Positions 12,671 to 20,471 of a stretch of DNA of 21,087 nucleotides are shown one piece after another (positions within the stretch are counted from its first letter, which is position 1; each line of letters opens with the position of its first letter). The notes beneath the pieces are model-generated. The model was not told the DNA's origin. It was given only the letters and a program-made list of their open reading frames with translations, and did not search any database. The stretch lies in the IMG/VR virus record IMGVR_UViG_3300046010_005021, positions 1 through 21,087 of that record; one strand, given 5' to 3'. A program made the position numbers and the translations under genes. The DNA comes from a virus.

Positions 12671-13180
12671 TGCTCTCGGTCATCCCGGCGCGGACCGGCC
12701 AACGCACCAACGCGGCGCGCTCGAACGGTCAACAATCCGGGTGCCATCTTCTACACCGTCCATCGTCACAATGCAATCGCGGCTTGCCAACAATCCCGGG
12801 AACGTCGTGCCGTCGTTGTAGGTCCGTCCCGGGCGCCGGGCCCCGGGCGGGACGCGGAGCGCTGCGCACGTCGCTGCACGCGCCGGGGTTGTGACGGGTT
12901 GGGCGAGTCTGGTTGGGCCGCCGGTCACGGGTCGCCGGTTGGGCCGGTTGGATCGTTCCCAGCCCGTCCACGGGCCGGGCCGGTCGGCCTTGGCTGCCGC
13001 CGTCCACGGTGCCCGGGGTGCCGTGCTCGAGGGGTGCGCGACGCGGGGCGCGAGGGGTGCGCATGGTGCGCATGATGCGCGCGGGGAGCGCGGGTGCCGA
13101 CCCCCACCCCCGACCCCCAGCGCGGGGGACCCAACGGGGGGCCGATATTATTTTACTCCCACTCACATCCACGGAAAGGG
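12671..13180. other. gene-poor GC-rich divergent region
   Basis: About 510 bp between the AAA+ gene and terS; open frames here look like GC-rich shadows. It contains a GC-only hairpin, GTCCCG/CGGGAC (12826-12831 with 12848-12853). GAGGGGTGCGC occurs as a direct repeat near 13029 and 13052, followed by GTGCGCATG-type repeats. CCCCC and GGGGG runs (13100-13143) stop at an ATATTATTTT tract. It may hold the leftward promoter, a packaging or origin site, or a degraded edge of the island. Nothing settles which. Confidence 0.5.
12748..12776 (-). promoter_or_regulatory. weak promoter candidate for the AAA+/vWA unit
   Basis: On the minus strand, TTGCAT (12776-12771), 17 bp, then TAGAAG (12753-12748), about 85 bp before the ATPase ATG. 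Only a partial match to sigma70 boxes, but it is the best pair I found in the region. Confidence 0.25.
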
Positions 13181-13185
13181 CGGTC

Positions 13186-13202
13186 TATGCTACCGTAGTC
13201 CA
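13186..13202 (+). promoter_or_regulatory. terS promoter element with copy 4 of shared motif
   Basis: TATGCT (13186-13191) is a good -10 box. It runs into CTACCGTAGTCCA (13190-13202), the fourth copy of the shared motif, which ends 1 nt before the ATG at 13204. I see no convincing -35. The leader would be at most about 6 nt. Confidence 0.45.
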
Positions 13203-13203
13203 C

Positions 13204-13764
13204 ATGCCGAGGAAGCTGAACCTTACGGACGTTGCAGAGACGGTATCAAAGTTCAAGCCTAAGAAGCCTAAACAGAAGCCCGAGTCGTCACCGGAGAGCC
13301 GGTTGGTTTCTAGGGCCAAGAAGGAGCTAGAGAAGCCTAGCAGTGAGCCCGTGAGCTTTAAGCTGTCCACGCTCCGCGAGCTGGTGATGAAGGAGCTTGA
13401 GGCTAACGAGGGACTGAATGCAAAGGCAGTAGCTAGGACCCTAGTAGAGAAGGCTATCGAGGGAGATGCCTATTGCATGAGACTGCTGATGGAACGTGTA
13501 GATGGCCTGTTGCCGAAGTCGGTGAGTGTCAATGGCCAGATCGCTGTCGGTCAGGTAGTGACGCTAGTGGATACTAGGTCTTTGAATGTAGACATGCCTG
13601 CATTTGTCCGTGATGTACAGTCAGTAACGACTGTAAGAGGGGAAGGGGTATCCCCTTCCCCGCTCCTATCGTCGCCCCCCATCCCCGTAGAACCGATTGT
13701 TACAGTAAAGGCTGTAGCTTTAGAAGCAGCTGTAGAGGTTCTTGGAAACGAATTACCTGCCTGA
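13204..13764 (+). CDS. terminase small subunit-like protein
   Basis: The 186-aa product starts at ATG 13204. The frame stays open upstream to 12913, but that part is GC-rich non-coding sequence. A Lys/Pro-rich N-terminus (1-45) leads to a helical domain at about 50-105. Its KAIEGDAYCMRLLMERVDGLLPK pattern recurs in small-terminase or DUF5681-type proteins encoded directly before terL. The C-terminal third is Val/Pro-rich and contains the codons of a strong hairpin (13639-13661). It would bind the packaging site and recruit TerL. No Shine-Dalgarno is visible. The assignment rests on this motif and on position, 68 nt before terL. Confidence 0.65.
   Translation: MPRKLNLTDVAETVSKFKPKKPKQKPESSPESRLVSRAKKELEKPSSEPVSFKLSTLRELVMKELEANEGLNAKAVARTLVEKAIEGDAYCMRLLMERVDGLLPKSVSVNGQIAVGQVVTLVDTRSLNVDMPAFVRDVQSVTTVRGEGVSPSPLLSSPPIPVEPIVTVKAVALEAAVEVLGNELPA
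13639..13661 (+). repeat. 10-bp perfect inverted repeat with 3-nt loop inside terS
   Basis: GGGGAAGGGG, TAT, CCCCTTCCCC, encoding residues about 145-153 (RGEGVSPSP). No T run follows. The exact symmetry inside a coding region, close to the terS-terL junction, suggests a DNA or RNA signal such as a packaging recognition site or mRNA control element. Confidence 0.65.
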
Positions 13765-13832
13765 ATAGCAACTAGAGAGAGTGCCCTCATCCCCCTTCCC
13801 CCTTCTCCCAAAGCATATCATCACCAGCAAGC

Positions 13833-15308
13833 GTGTCAAGTAACAACAGTGTAAAACCTAATCAACAGGTAGAGGTACGGGGGGCGCCAGCAACTCTATG
13901 GGACATGGTACAGAAGCCGGGCGTGGAGAGGTCCCGGGAAGTAGTGATTGCGGGCCCGGGCGGTACTGGCAAGAGCCGGGGGATTGGTCACTTCCTCTGG
14001 TGGGTGATGAACACCTACCCTTGGGTACGAATCCTTGTGGTCCGGAAGACGAGGGTGTCTTTGTCGGAAAGCTTCCTGAAGACATGGGAGCAGGACGTGA
14101 TCCCGGAGGGGAGTCAGATTCTGGAGGGCCCGCTACGCGCGCACCGGCAGAGCTACAAGCTGGAAGTGAACGGGGCCGAGATGGCCGTGGGTGGCTTGGA
14201 CAACCCGACTCGTCTCTACTCTACTGACTGGGACATCATCTACGTCCAAGAGTGTACGGAGCTAACGGAGGACGAGTGGGAGCGCCTGCGACGGGGTCTG
14301 CGTAACTGGAAGATGCCGATCCAGATGCTACTGGGTGACTGCAACCCCGAGAGCAACCGGCACTGGCTGTACCGCCGGTTCTTGGATAAGAGGACCGAGA
14401 GACTGGACTCCCGGCACCAAGACAACCCGAAATGGTTCAGTACCAAGATCAAGGACTGGACTCCCGAGGGCCTCGCGTACCTGCAGAACCTGTCTAGGCT
14501 GACCGGTGTCCGTAAGCGGAGACTCCTGTTCGGGGAATGGGTGTCGGCAGAGGGCGCTGTGTGGGAAGAGTGGGACGACACCCGGCACATCATCCAGAGG
14601 CCTCCCGGTGACGTGATGGCGGCACTGGGTATCCGGTGGGTATTTGGGTCTATGGACTGGGGCTATACGGCGGCTGGCGTGCTGCAGGTGTGGGCCGTGG
14701 ACCAAGAGAACCGGATGTACCTCCTGAAGGAGATCTACCGGACAGGCCAGCAACTAGAGTGGTGGGCAGACCGTGTCGTGAAGGTATGGCTAGAGTACAA
14801 GCTACAGGCAATCGTCGCTGACCCGTCTAGACCTGACGCGATCAAGCTTGTGAATGACCGGCTGAACGATGCCGGAGCGCCCCGGCTCGTGCGCGCGGCG
14901 AACAACCGGAGGACCACCATCGGTGGAGACCTAGGCGGACTAGACATGGTCAGGCAAAAACTCCGCGTGCAACCGGACGGGTCGTGCGGTCTGTATATGC
15001 TTGCGGACGCTCTGGACACGAGAGATGCCGAGCTACACGAAAAAGGCTTGCCGTGCAGCACGTCTGAGGAGATTCCTAGCTATGTTTACGTCAGCGTGGG
15101 CGAAGGAAAGCTAGATACCGAGCGCACGGACCCTGATTGCGCTGACCACGGTTGCGATGCTATGCGGTACGCAGTGACGTTCGTGTGGAGGCGTGACCTA
15201 TCACCGGAAAAGGATCACTCGCGCAAGCAAGTGTTGACTTGGGGACAGGTTTTAGGGCATGATGAAGTCTGGGAAGAATCTGGCGGTCGCCCAAAGCACC
15301 TGAAATAG
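13833..15308 (+). CDS. terL: terminase large subunit (packaging ATPase/nuclease)
   Basis: The 491-aa product starts at GTG 13833. No Shine-Dalgarno is seen and ATG 13902 is a later alternative, but residues before it fit the family length. The ATPase domain has Walker A G41-P-G-G-T-G-K47-S48 and Walker B IIYVQE (E140), powering DNA translocation into the prohead. The RNase H-like nuclease domain has D275 in SMDWGYT, D330 in IVADPS, and D438/D442 in DHGCDAMRY, the expected acidic set for cutting concatemers. It docks on the portal encoded 3 nt downstream. Confidence 0.92.
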   Translation: MSSNNSVKPNQQVEVRGAPATLWDMVQKPGVERSREVVIAGPGGTGKSRGIGHFLWWVMNTYPWVRILVVRKTRVSLSESFLKTWEQDVIPEGSQILEGPLRAHRQSYKLEVNGAEMAVGGLDNPTRLYSTDWDIIYVQECTELTEDEWERLRRGLRNWKMPIQMLLGDCNPESNRHWLYRRFLDKRTERLDSRHQDNPKWFSTKIKDWTPEGLAYLQNLSRLTGVRKRRLLFGEWVSAEGAVWEEWDDTRHIIQRPPGDVMAALGIRWVFGSMDWGYTAAGVLQVWAVDQENRMYLLKEIYRTGQQLEWWADRVVKVWLEYKLQAIVADPSRPDAIKLVNDRLNDAGAPRLVRAANNRRTTIGGDLGGLDMVRQKLRVQPDGSCGLYMLADALDTRDAELHEKGLPCSTSEEIPSYVYVSVGEGKLDTERTDPDCADHGCDAMRYAVTFVWRRDLSPEKDHSRKQVLTWGQVLGHDEVWEESGGRPKHLK

Positions 15309-15311
15309 CAA

Positions 15312-17327
15312 ATGCTCAACTGTGAACCTCAGAATCTACTAGCTGAAGTGCAGGCAGCGGAGCGGTACCGGGACGAGCACATGCGCTCGTATGACCGCAG
15401 GCGCCGTCGGTTCATGGGCCCGAGCTATACCGGTGACGAGCTTGAGGGCTACGAGCCGGAAAACCACGAGTTCGAGTACATTTCGCTATTGCTTCCCAAG
15501 ACCGTGTTCGACAACCCGCGCGTGAAGGTCATGTCTACGCGCATGGGACCGATTCAGGACATTGCGTCCGCTATCCAAGCCGGAATGAACCGTTGGATCC
15601 GCGACGTAAAGCTCCGCAAGACTTTGGTTCGCGTGGGCGTGGATACCTATATGTGCTGGGGCGCGACGGTCGTGCGTATGGAAGCCGACAATGCGCGCGT
15701 TCCGCCCATGTGGTCTGGCGTGTCTACGCCGTACCGGCCTATCGTAGAACGGATCAGCCCGAAGCGTGTGTTTTGGGACCCGCTTGCACTCGACATTTCC
15801 GAGGCACGGTTCATCGGGCACATGTGGGTCCGGGACAAAGAGGACCTAGTCAACGTCGCTAAAGCCCATCCCGAGGACGGGTGGGATTTGGACGCGGTGA
15901 TGTCGATTTCGGACGACTCAGGGATCGACAAGCTCGACCGGGACAACAAGTACGGGACCCCTACGCGCAAGGAAGTCGTCTGCTACGAGATGTACATCCC
16001 CGGGTACCAGATCGAGGGTGAGCCCGGCCCGGAAGACGGCTTTAACGGAGCGATTTTCACCATCGCTGTGAGCGGGTCTACGGAATCTGGTGGCAAGAAA
16101 GCCGCCGGGATCCGCAAGCCACGCATGTACTACGGGCCCCCGGAAGGCCCGTACACGATCTTCGGTATCTACCCGGTCCCGGACGAGACCGCGCCCCTCT
16201 CGCCTACGGTCGCTATTCAGGCTCAGGTCGAAACCCTGAACATGCACGCGAAAGCGGTCATGAAGGCCGCTAGCCAGCGCAAGCGCATCGCGTTTGTTTC
16301 GCGCGCGGAGCCCGACCTGCAGAAAAAGGTAAAGCGTGCAGAAGACGGCGACGTCGTCCCGGTCAACACGGAAGAGCTGAACAACAACCTGAAGGAAGTC
16401 GAGCTTGGCGGTGTGACACCCGCCGCGATCAACGCACTTCAGATCGAGCGCGAGCGCCGTGACCGCATCTCGGGCATGTCTGACGCTATGCGAGGCAATG
16501 TTGCCGGTGCCGGTACGGCTACCGAGAACGCGATTGCTGCCGAGGCTAGCACGGCTCGCATGGCGTTCATCAAGCAGCAGTTCACCGATGGCACGATGGA
16601 GATGCTCCGGAAGGTAGCGTGGTACATGTACCATGATGACCGGATCGTCTTCCCGGTAGGCGATGAACTGCAAGAGCAGAACATGGCCGCGGCTATGATG
16701 CAGGGTGGCGGGGTCGGCGCCGCTATGCCGGGCATGGGTCCTATGGGTGGTATGGGTATGCCGGGTATGGGTATGCCGGGCATGCAGCCCCAAGGCCCCC
16801 AGCAACCCAAGGACGCGGCCCCGAGCGAGGAAGTCTTTGTCCAGAAGGGCGAGCCTTGGTATCAGGGAGGGGTCCCGGCAGAAATGACCGGGTACAGCTT
16901 CCGGGACCTAGACCTAGACATCGAGCCGTACTCGATGGAGCGCACGTCCGAGATGCAGCAGTCCCGTCGGATGATGGAGCTGGTGCAGATCGTGACGCAG
17001 ATCCTGCCCGCAGCGCTTCAGGCCCCGGTCGATCTGCAAGCGATGATGAACGCGATTGGCAACATGGCCAACGTTCCCGAGCTTGCACGCATCATCGACA
17101 TCAAGGCCGCGCGCCAGCTTCAGGCACAAATGCTGCAGGGCGCGGTCACGGCAATCTCTAATCCCCCGGCAAAGCTTGCTAAGGACGTCGGCGGGTCCAA
17201 GGGCGTATCGCCCCCGGGCGGATCGCCTCCGAAGCCTAGCGGGTCCCCGGTGGCAAAGCCCAAAACGACTAGCCCGTCTATGGCTCGCGGGGTCCAACCA
17301 AACTACGGTGGAGGAATGGCGACGTAA
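15312..17327 (+). CDS. portal protein
   Basis: The 671-aa product starts at ATG 15312, 3 nt after the terL stop. It is a long portal of the podovirus-like size class. An N-terminal segment (about 12-70) precedes the core. The core includes WIRDVKLRKTLVRVGVDTYMCWGATVV, a RISPKRVFWDPLA segment, and a helical stretch where ISGMSDAMRGN and STARMAFIKQQFTDGTMEMLRKVAWY are recognisable. A Met/Gly/Pro-rich insertion (about 465-500) contains a duplicated 15-bp unit. The C-terminal 60 residues are Pro/Ser/Lys-rich and probably disordered. It forms the dodecameric vertex through which TerL pumps DNA. Position between terL and the scaffold confirms the role. Confidence 0.88.
   Translation: MLNCEPQNLLAEVQAAERYRDEHMRSYDRRRRRFMGPSYTGDELEGYEPENHEFEYISLLLPKTVFDNPRVKVMSTRMGPIQDIASAIQAGMNRWIRDVKLRKTLVRVGVDTYMCWGATVVRMEADNARVPPMWSGVSTPYRPIVERISPKRVFWDPLALDISEARFIGHMWVRDKEDLVNVAKAHPEDGWDLDAVMSISDDSGIDKLDRDNKYGTPTRKEVVCYEMYIPGYQIEGEPGPEDGFNGAIFTIAVSGSTESGGKKAAGIRKPRMYYGPPEGPYTIFGIYPVPDETAPLSPTVAIQAQVETLNMHAKAVMKAASQRKRIAFVSRAEPDLQKKVKRAEDGDVVPVNTEELNNNLKEVELGGVTPAAINALQIERERRDRISGMSDAMRGNVAGAGTATENAIAAEASTARMAFIKQQFTDGTMEMLRKVAWYMYHDDRIVFPVGDELQEQNMAAAMMQGGGVGAAMPGMGPMGGMGMPGMGMPGMQPQGPQQPKDAAPSEEVFVQKGEPWYQGGVPAEMTGYSFRDLDLDIEPYSMERTSEMQQSRRMMELVQIVTQILPAALQAPVDLQAMMNAIGNMANVPELARIIDIKAARQLQAQMLQGAVTAISNPPAKLAKDVGGSKGVSPPGGSPPKPSGSPVAKPKTTSPSMARGVQPNYGGGMAT
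16752..16781 (+). repeat. tandem 15-bp duplication in the portal gene
   Basis: ATGGGTATGCCGGGT is repeated at once with one change (final C), giving MGMPG twice inside the Met/Gly-rich portal segment. Probably recent slippage. Confidence 0.75.
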
Positions 17328-17635
17328 TGCTGTATCTGTTTCAGGACGTAGGCACAGGGAAAGTAGTTGAGCTGGACTACCCCATGGGCAAGGCGCCCAA
17401 GATCGGCTCGTCTATCTCTAAATCCGGAATGACGCTTGTTCGTATTCCCGTCATCCCGGAGGGCTTGGTAAGGCCGGACGCGAAGTTCGTATCTCATTCG
17501 CTTCCTCGTAACTGGCCACACGCCAAGGACCATGAGCCCGGCACGGGCAAGCCTCGGTTCAACAGTATTCACGAGGTCCGGGAGGCCGAGGCAAAGTCTA
17601 GGGATACGAAAGCTGACGCGGTGGCATATGACTGA
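17327..17635 (+). CDS. 102-aa unknown protein between portal and scaffold
   Basis: ATG 17327 shares one base with the portal stop (TAATG), and GGTGGAGGA lies upstream. The N-terminal 40 residues, with YLFQDVGTGKVVELDYPMGKAPKIGS, look like the beta-hairpin start of FmdB-type zinc-ribbon proteins. All zinc ligands are missing: the protein has no Cys. The rest is charged and ends in a Glu/Lys/Asp-rich helix. It overlaps the scaffold gene by 8 nt. A head-assembly accessory or degenerate zinc-ribbon adaptor fits the position; I do not claim more. Confidence 0.65.
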   Translation: MLYLFQDVGTGKVVELDYPMGKAPKIGSSISKSGMTLVRIPVIPEGLVRPDAKFVSHSLPRNWPHAKDHEPGTGKPRFNSIHEVREAEAKSRDTKADAVAYD

Positions 17636-18656
17636 GAACAAAGAACAAGTACAAGCACAGGTAACCGAACCGGCAGTGTACGGCACCGAGGCCGTAGAAA
17701 CGACGCAGGCGGAACAGGAGTTCCTCGACCGCGCGTTTCCTGTCGAAGGTTCCGCACCAGAGAAAACCGATCCCGTCCGGGCCGAAGACGGGAAGTTCGC
17801 CAAGCAAGAGTCGCAGCAACAGGAGGCTGAACAAGCCAAGCCCAAGGGCTACGACAAGGCCATTAAGGCATTAAAGCTTGACGGATGGACGGACGAAGAC
17901 GTTTCGAGCCTTAGCCCTGATCGAGTAATCGCGCTAGGCAAGAAGGCGAAAGAGCGTCATTCGGAAATCGGCAAGAAGCTTCAGTCTCAATCCAGTCAGG
18001 GCACAGAAGACGTTCAAGACGCTGGTGACGACAGCGTTGCGCAGTCATCTGATAGCCCGGTCAACGAGGATGCAGATGATGGGCCGCAAGAGACTACGCC
18101 GGAGCCCGGTTCAGCGGAACCAACAGGCCAACCGACGTATGACCTCAAGGCAATCATCAAGCCTGTATCCGATGCTATTGGCCTAGGAGATGAGGTTGGC
18201 GACGCCCTTTCGCGCGCGCTGGAACAGGCGCTATCCCCTCTGCAATCTGAACTGCATGCGTACCGTCAAGCGCATATGGAAATGATTGCGCAGCGTGGTG
18301 TAGAGCTAGGCGAGCGTGCAAGGCAATCGCTTCAGGCAGACTTTCCGGGCCTGAAGGATGAGGCGAAGTTCGAGAAGGTCGTTACGCGGATGACCGAGCT
18401 GGCCAAGGTCAAGCAATACGAATCTATGGATTCGTTGATGCGGGATGCAGCCAAGATCGAGTTGTTCGACGACGTAAAGACAACGCACTCCAAGAACCAC
18501 GCATCATCGCGGAAGAGCATGGGTCAACCCGTAACCCAGAGCCGAACCGCACCCGCTCAGTCTCTATCGGCCCAAGACCGCGAGGACTTGGCCCTAGACG
18601 CACTGCTAGCGGGCAAGGGGCGCGATGCCGCCAAGGCAGCGTACTTCGGGAACTAA
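17628..18656 (+). CDS. scaffolding protein
   Basis: The 342-aa product starts at ATG 17628, within the stop region of the previous gene. The frame is open to 17532, but those residues are the shadow of that gene. Highly acidic, Gln/Glu/Ser-rich, low-complexity halves (1-70 and 120-170) flank a lysine-rich helical segment. A long helix (about 190-290) leads to a basic C-terminus with GKGRDAAKAAYFGN. This composition, and the position just before the major capsid gene, is typical of scaffolding proteins. Such proteins co-assemble with the coat protein, bind it through the basic C-terminus and leave before packaging. Confidence 0.8.
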   Translation: MTENKEQVQAQVTEPAVYGTEAVETTQAEQEFLDRAFPVEGSAPEKTDPVRAEDGKFAKQESQQQEAEQAKPKGYDKAIKALKLDGWTDEDVSSLSPDRVIALGKKAKERHSEIGKKLQSQSSQGTEDVQDAGDDSVAQSSDSPVNEDADDGPQETTPEPGSAEPTGQPTYDLKAIIKPVSDAIGLGDEVGDALSRALEQALSPLQSELHAYRQAHMEMIAQRGVELGERARQSLQADFPGLKDEAKFEKVVTRMTELAKVKQYESMDSLMRDAAKIELFDDVKTTHSKNHASSRKSMGQPVTQSRTAPAQSLSAQDREDLALDALLAGKGRDAAKAAYFGN

Positions 18657-18684
18657 CAAACAACCACAAAACAAGGACTGAGAC

Positions 18685-19848
18685 ATGGGTTCCGCACTCT
18701 CTACGTTCTCGGACTTCGTGGCATCGACCGGCCCGTCGTACCTGACGTCGGCTGACTCGCTGATCAACGAAGTACAGAAGAACAGCTACATCATGCGCCG
18801 CTTCCTCAAGGGCGCAGAAAAAACCTTCGTGCTGCAAGGTGGCTCGAAGATCAAGGACGCGCTGATCCTCGACGAGGCCAGCACGTTCCAACAGTACCAA
18901 CCGAACGACACGTTCACTTGGTCTAACCCGCAAGTGATGACCGAGATGGAGCTGAACTGGCGCTTCTCGGTTGACCACATGTCGTGGACCGACCAAGAAA
19001 TCGAGCTGAACACGGGCGGCCTTTCCAACGAAGCACTTCGTGGCGTGTACAAGCGCCTGAAGCGCGAGAAGGAAATGCGCATGTGGACGAGCATGATCAA
19101 CGGCTGGGAAGACCTGTTGTGGCGATTGCCGAACAACAGCGAGATGGAATCCGCAGACGGCCTCTATCCGTACTCAATCCCGGCGCTGGTCAACGAGCAG
19201 ACCAACGGCCTGTACACGGGTTTCACCAACATCCACGGCATCCCGGCTGGCACCAAGACCCGTTGGCGCCCGCAACAGGAATCGTTTACCGGCGCCGACG
19301 CGGCAACTGTAGACAACGTTGGCAACGTCATTTCGGCGTTTGACAAGATGTTCTACAAGATCCGCTTTGAGGCCCCGCCGACGAAGCAAGAGTACTTCGA
19401 GACCCCGAAGTACCAGTCCCAGTTTATTGCTTGCTCGCGCAAGGCCTTGAACCTGTACCAGCGCCTCCTGCGCCATTCGCAAGACCGTTTTACGGGCATT
19501 GCGAACTATCAGGACCCGGCGTATTTGACGCCTCAGTACGGCGGCATCGACTTGCAGTACGTCGCGTCCTTGGACACGGCGGCACTGTACTCGAACGGCT
19601 CGGGCGGCTTTGTTGCCGAAGATGGCGCCGCCTCTTTTGTCGGCCCGCGCTACTACTGGCTCAACGGCCAGTACTTGAGCCCGGTCTTCCACACGAGTCG
19701 CTACATGGTCCAAAAGACCCCGATGACTCACCCGAACCAACCGTTTACGACTGTCGTGGTGACCGACTGCTGGTGGAACCTTGTGGTCCGCTCGCGTCGC
19801 CGTCAGGGCATCGTGTACCCGACCAGCTCTAGCACCAGCCCCTACTGA
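18685..19848 (+). CDS. major capsid protein
   Basis: The 387-aa product starts at ATG 18685 with AAGGA about 8 nt upstream. The coat-like features are an N-terminal arm, a helical segment (about 108-150), a long aromatic-rich core and an SRYMVQKTPMTHPNQPFTTVVVTDCWWNL strand pair near the C-terminus. Codon use is more uniform than in neighbours (GGC, GAC, CTG, AAG), as expected for the most highly expressed gene. No family signature was confirmed by search. The call rests on order (portal, unknown, scaffold, this, decoration) and size. It would form the HK97-fold shell. Confidence 0.85.
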   Translation: MGSALSTFSDFVASTGPSYLTSADSLINEVQKNSYIMRRFLKGAEKTFVLQGGSKIKDALILDEASTFQQYQPNDTFTWSNPQVMTEMELNWRFSVDHMSWTDQEIELNTGGLSNEALRGVYKRLKREKEMRMWTSMINGWEDLLWRLPNNSEMESADGLYPYSIPALVNEQTNGLYTGFTNIHGIPAGTKTRWRPQQESFTGADAATVDNVGNVISAFDKMFYKIRFEAPPTKQEYFETPKYQSQFIACSRKALNLYQRLLRHSQDRFTGIANYQDPAYLTPQYGGIDLQYVASLDTAALYSNGSGGFVAEDGAASFVGPRYYWLNGQYLSPVFHTSRYMVQKTPMTHPNQPFTTVVVTDCWWNLVVRSRRRQGIVYPTSSSTSPY

Positions 19849-19863
19849 TAGGAGATAGCAACA

Positions 19864-20394
19864 ATGTTTAACTTCCAAAGCATCAGTGTAAAAGGTCCGG
19901 CAACGTCTAGTGCTGGCGAAATCGCCAACATTGACCTTGTCTTGACTGCACCCGCGTCTGCCTTGACCGCTGGTCAAGTCGTGGCTTTGCCTGCCCCGAC
20001 AGTGGCTGGAACTGGCCAAGGTGTTTATGCCTACATCCCCACAACTGGCGTTGTTGCCTTGGCAACACAAGCCATGTGTGAAGTTGTAACGGCCCGTAGA
20101 GTGTTCGGGGTTGTGTTAGCCGACGCTGCGGCTAACGGACCCGTCACCGTGCGCGTCCGCGGCGCGTGCAAAGCCATGATGACGGCCAGCATGACCGACG
20201 TCAATTATGGCGGCGGTTCGTTGACTGTTGGCGGTACCAGCGGCGCGCTGACAAACTTGGCTGCTGGCGCTACAGGAGCGGACTTCCAACTGGCATTGGC
20301 TATTCCGTTGGAAGCGACGGGAGTCGCTGGCTCTGTTGTTAAGTCCGTCCTCTTTGACGGCATCAGCGCGTTTGGCGTGACCGGCGAAGCCTAA
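19864..20394 (+). CDS. head decoration or stabilising-like protein
   Basis: The 176-aa product starts at ATG 19864 with AGGAG about 9 nt upstream, 15 nt after the capsid stop. It is Ala/Gly/Thr/Val-rich and almost all beta, with an ALTAGQVVALPAPT strand pair and a GVVLADAAANGPVTVRVRGAC segment. This resembles the small capsid-cementing proteins (DUF2190-type) often found after major capsid genes. A head-binding role is inferred. A strong terminator follows at 20414-20457, so expression of capsid and decoration genes is uncoupled from the connector gene. Confidence 0.68.
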   Translation: MFNFQSISVKGPATSSAGEIANIDLVLTAPASALTAGQVVALPAPTVAGTGQGVYAYIPTTGVVALATQAMCEVVTARRVFGVVLADAAANGPVTVRVRGACKAMMTASMTDVNYGGGSLTVGGTSGALTNLAAGATGADFQLALAIPLEATGVAGSVVKSVLFDGISAFGVTGEA

Positions 20395-20413
20395 TACGCA
20401 ACTAGCTAGTAAC

Positions 20414-20457
20414 GCGCCGCCATCGGAGGCAACCCCTTCGGTGGCGGTGCTATTTTT
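20414..20457 (+). terminator. rho-independent terminator after the capsid/decoration genes
   Basis: Positions 20414-20425 and 20439-20450 form a 12-bp stem with two G-U pairs and a 13-nt loop, followed by TATTTTT. It lies 20 nt after the stop of the decoration-like gene and 15 nt before the next gene. Confidence 0.8.
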
Positions 20458-20459
20458 GG

Positions 20460-20465
20460 TATGCT
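20460..20465 (+). promoter_or_regulatory. -10-like box directly before the connector gene
   Basis: TATGCT, identical to the -10 before terS. The expected start lies at about 20472, the A of the ATG. No good -35 and no Shine-Dalgarno are seen. Transcription may restart here after the terminator. Confidence 0.35.
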
Positions 20466-20471
20466 GTAGCC

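Larger units (their letters stand above)
8175..13145. other. high-GC island carrying the AAA+/vWA cassette
   Basis: By eye the GC content rises abruptly at about 8175, from near one half to well above two thirds. It falls again at about 13145, where an AT-rich tract (ATATTATTTT) begins. All genes inside read leftward. No integrase, transposase or recognisable terminal inverted repeat is seen. The block could be an acquired cassette or an assembly join; the continuous ORF across the left edge argues mildly for a real junction. Confidence 0.55.

Noticed and set aside
12671-12900. Possible tRNA gene
   Set aside because: No cloverleaf with a T-arm GTTCRA context and matching acceptor stem could be built on either strand.
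8175-13145. Transposon or integrated element
   Set aside because: No transposase, integrase, terminal inverted repeat or target-site duplication is visible, so the block is described only as a compositional island.
12913-13203. N-terminal extension of terS
   Set aside because: The extension is Gly/Arg/Pro-rich translation of repeat-rich non-coding DNA and would put the promoter-like box and motif copy 4 inside the gene.
15918-16805. 295-codon minus-strand frame and others inside the portal and capsid genes (for example 19174-20070)
   Set aside because: Antisense shadows caused by high GC and biased codon use; the + strand genes carry the family features.
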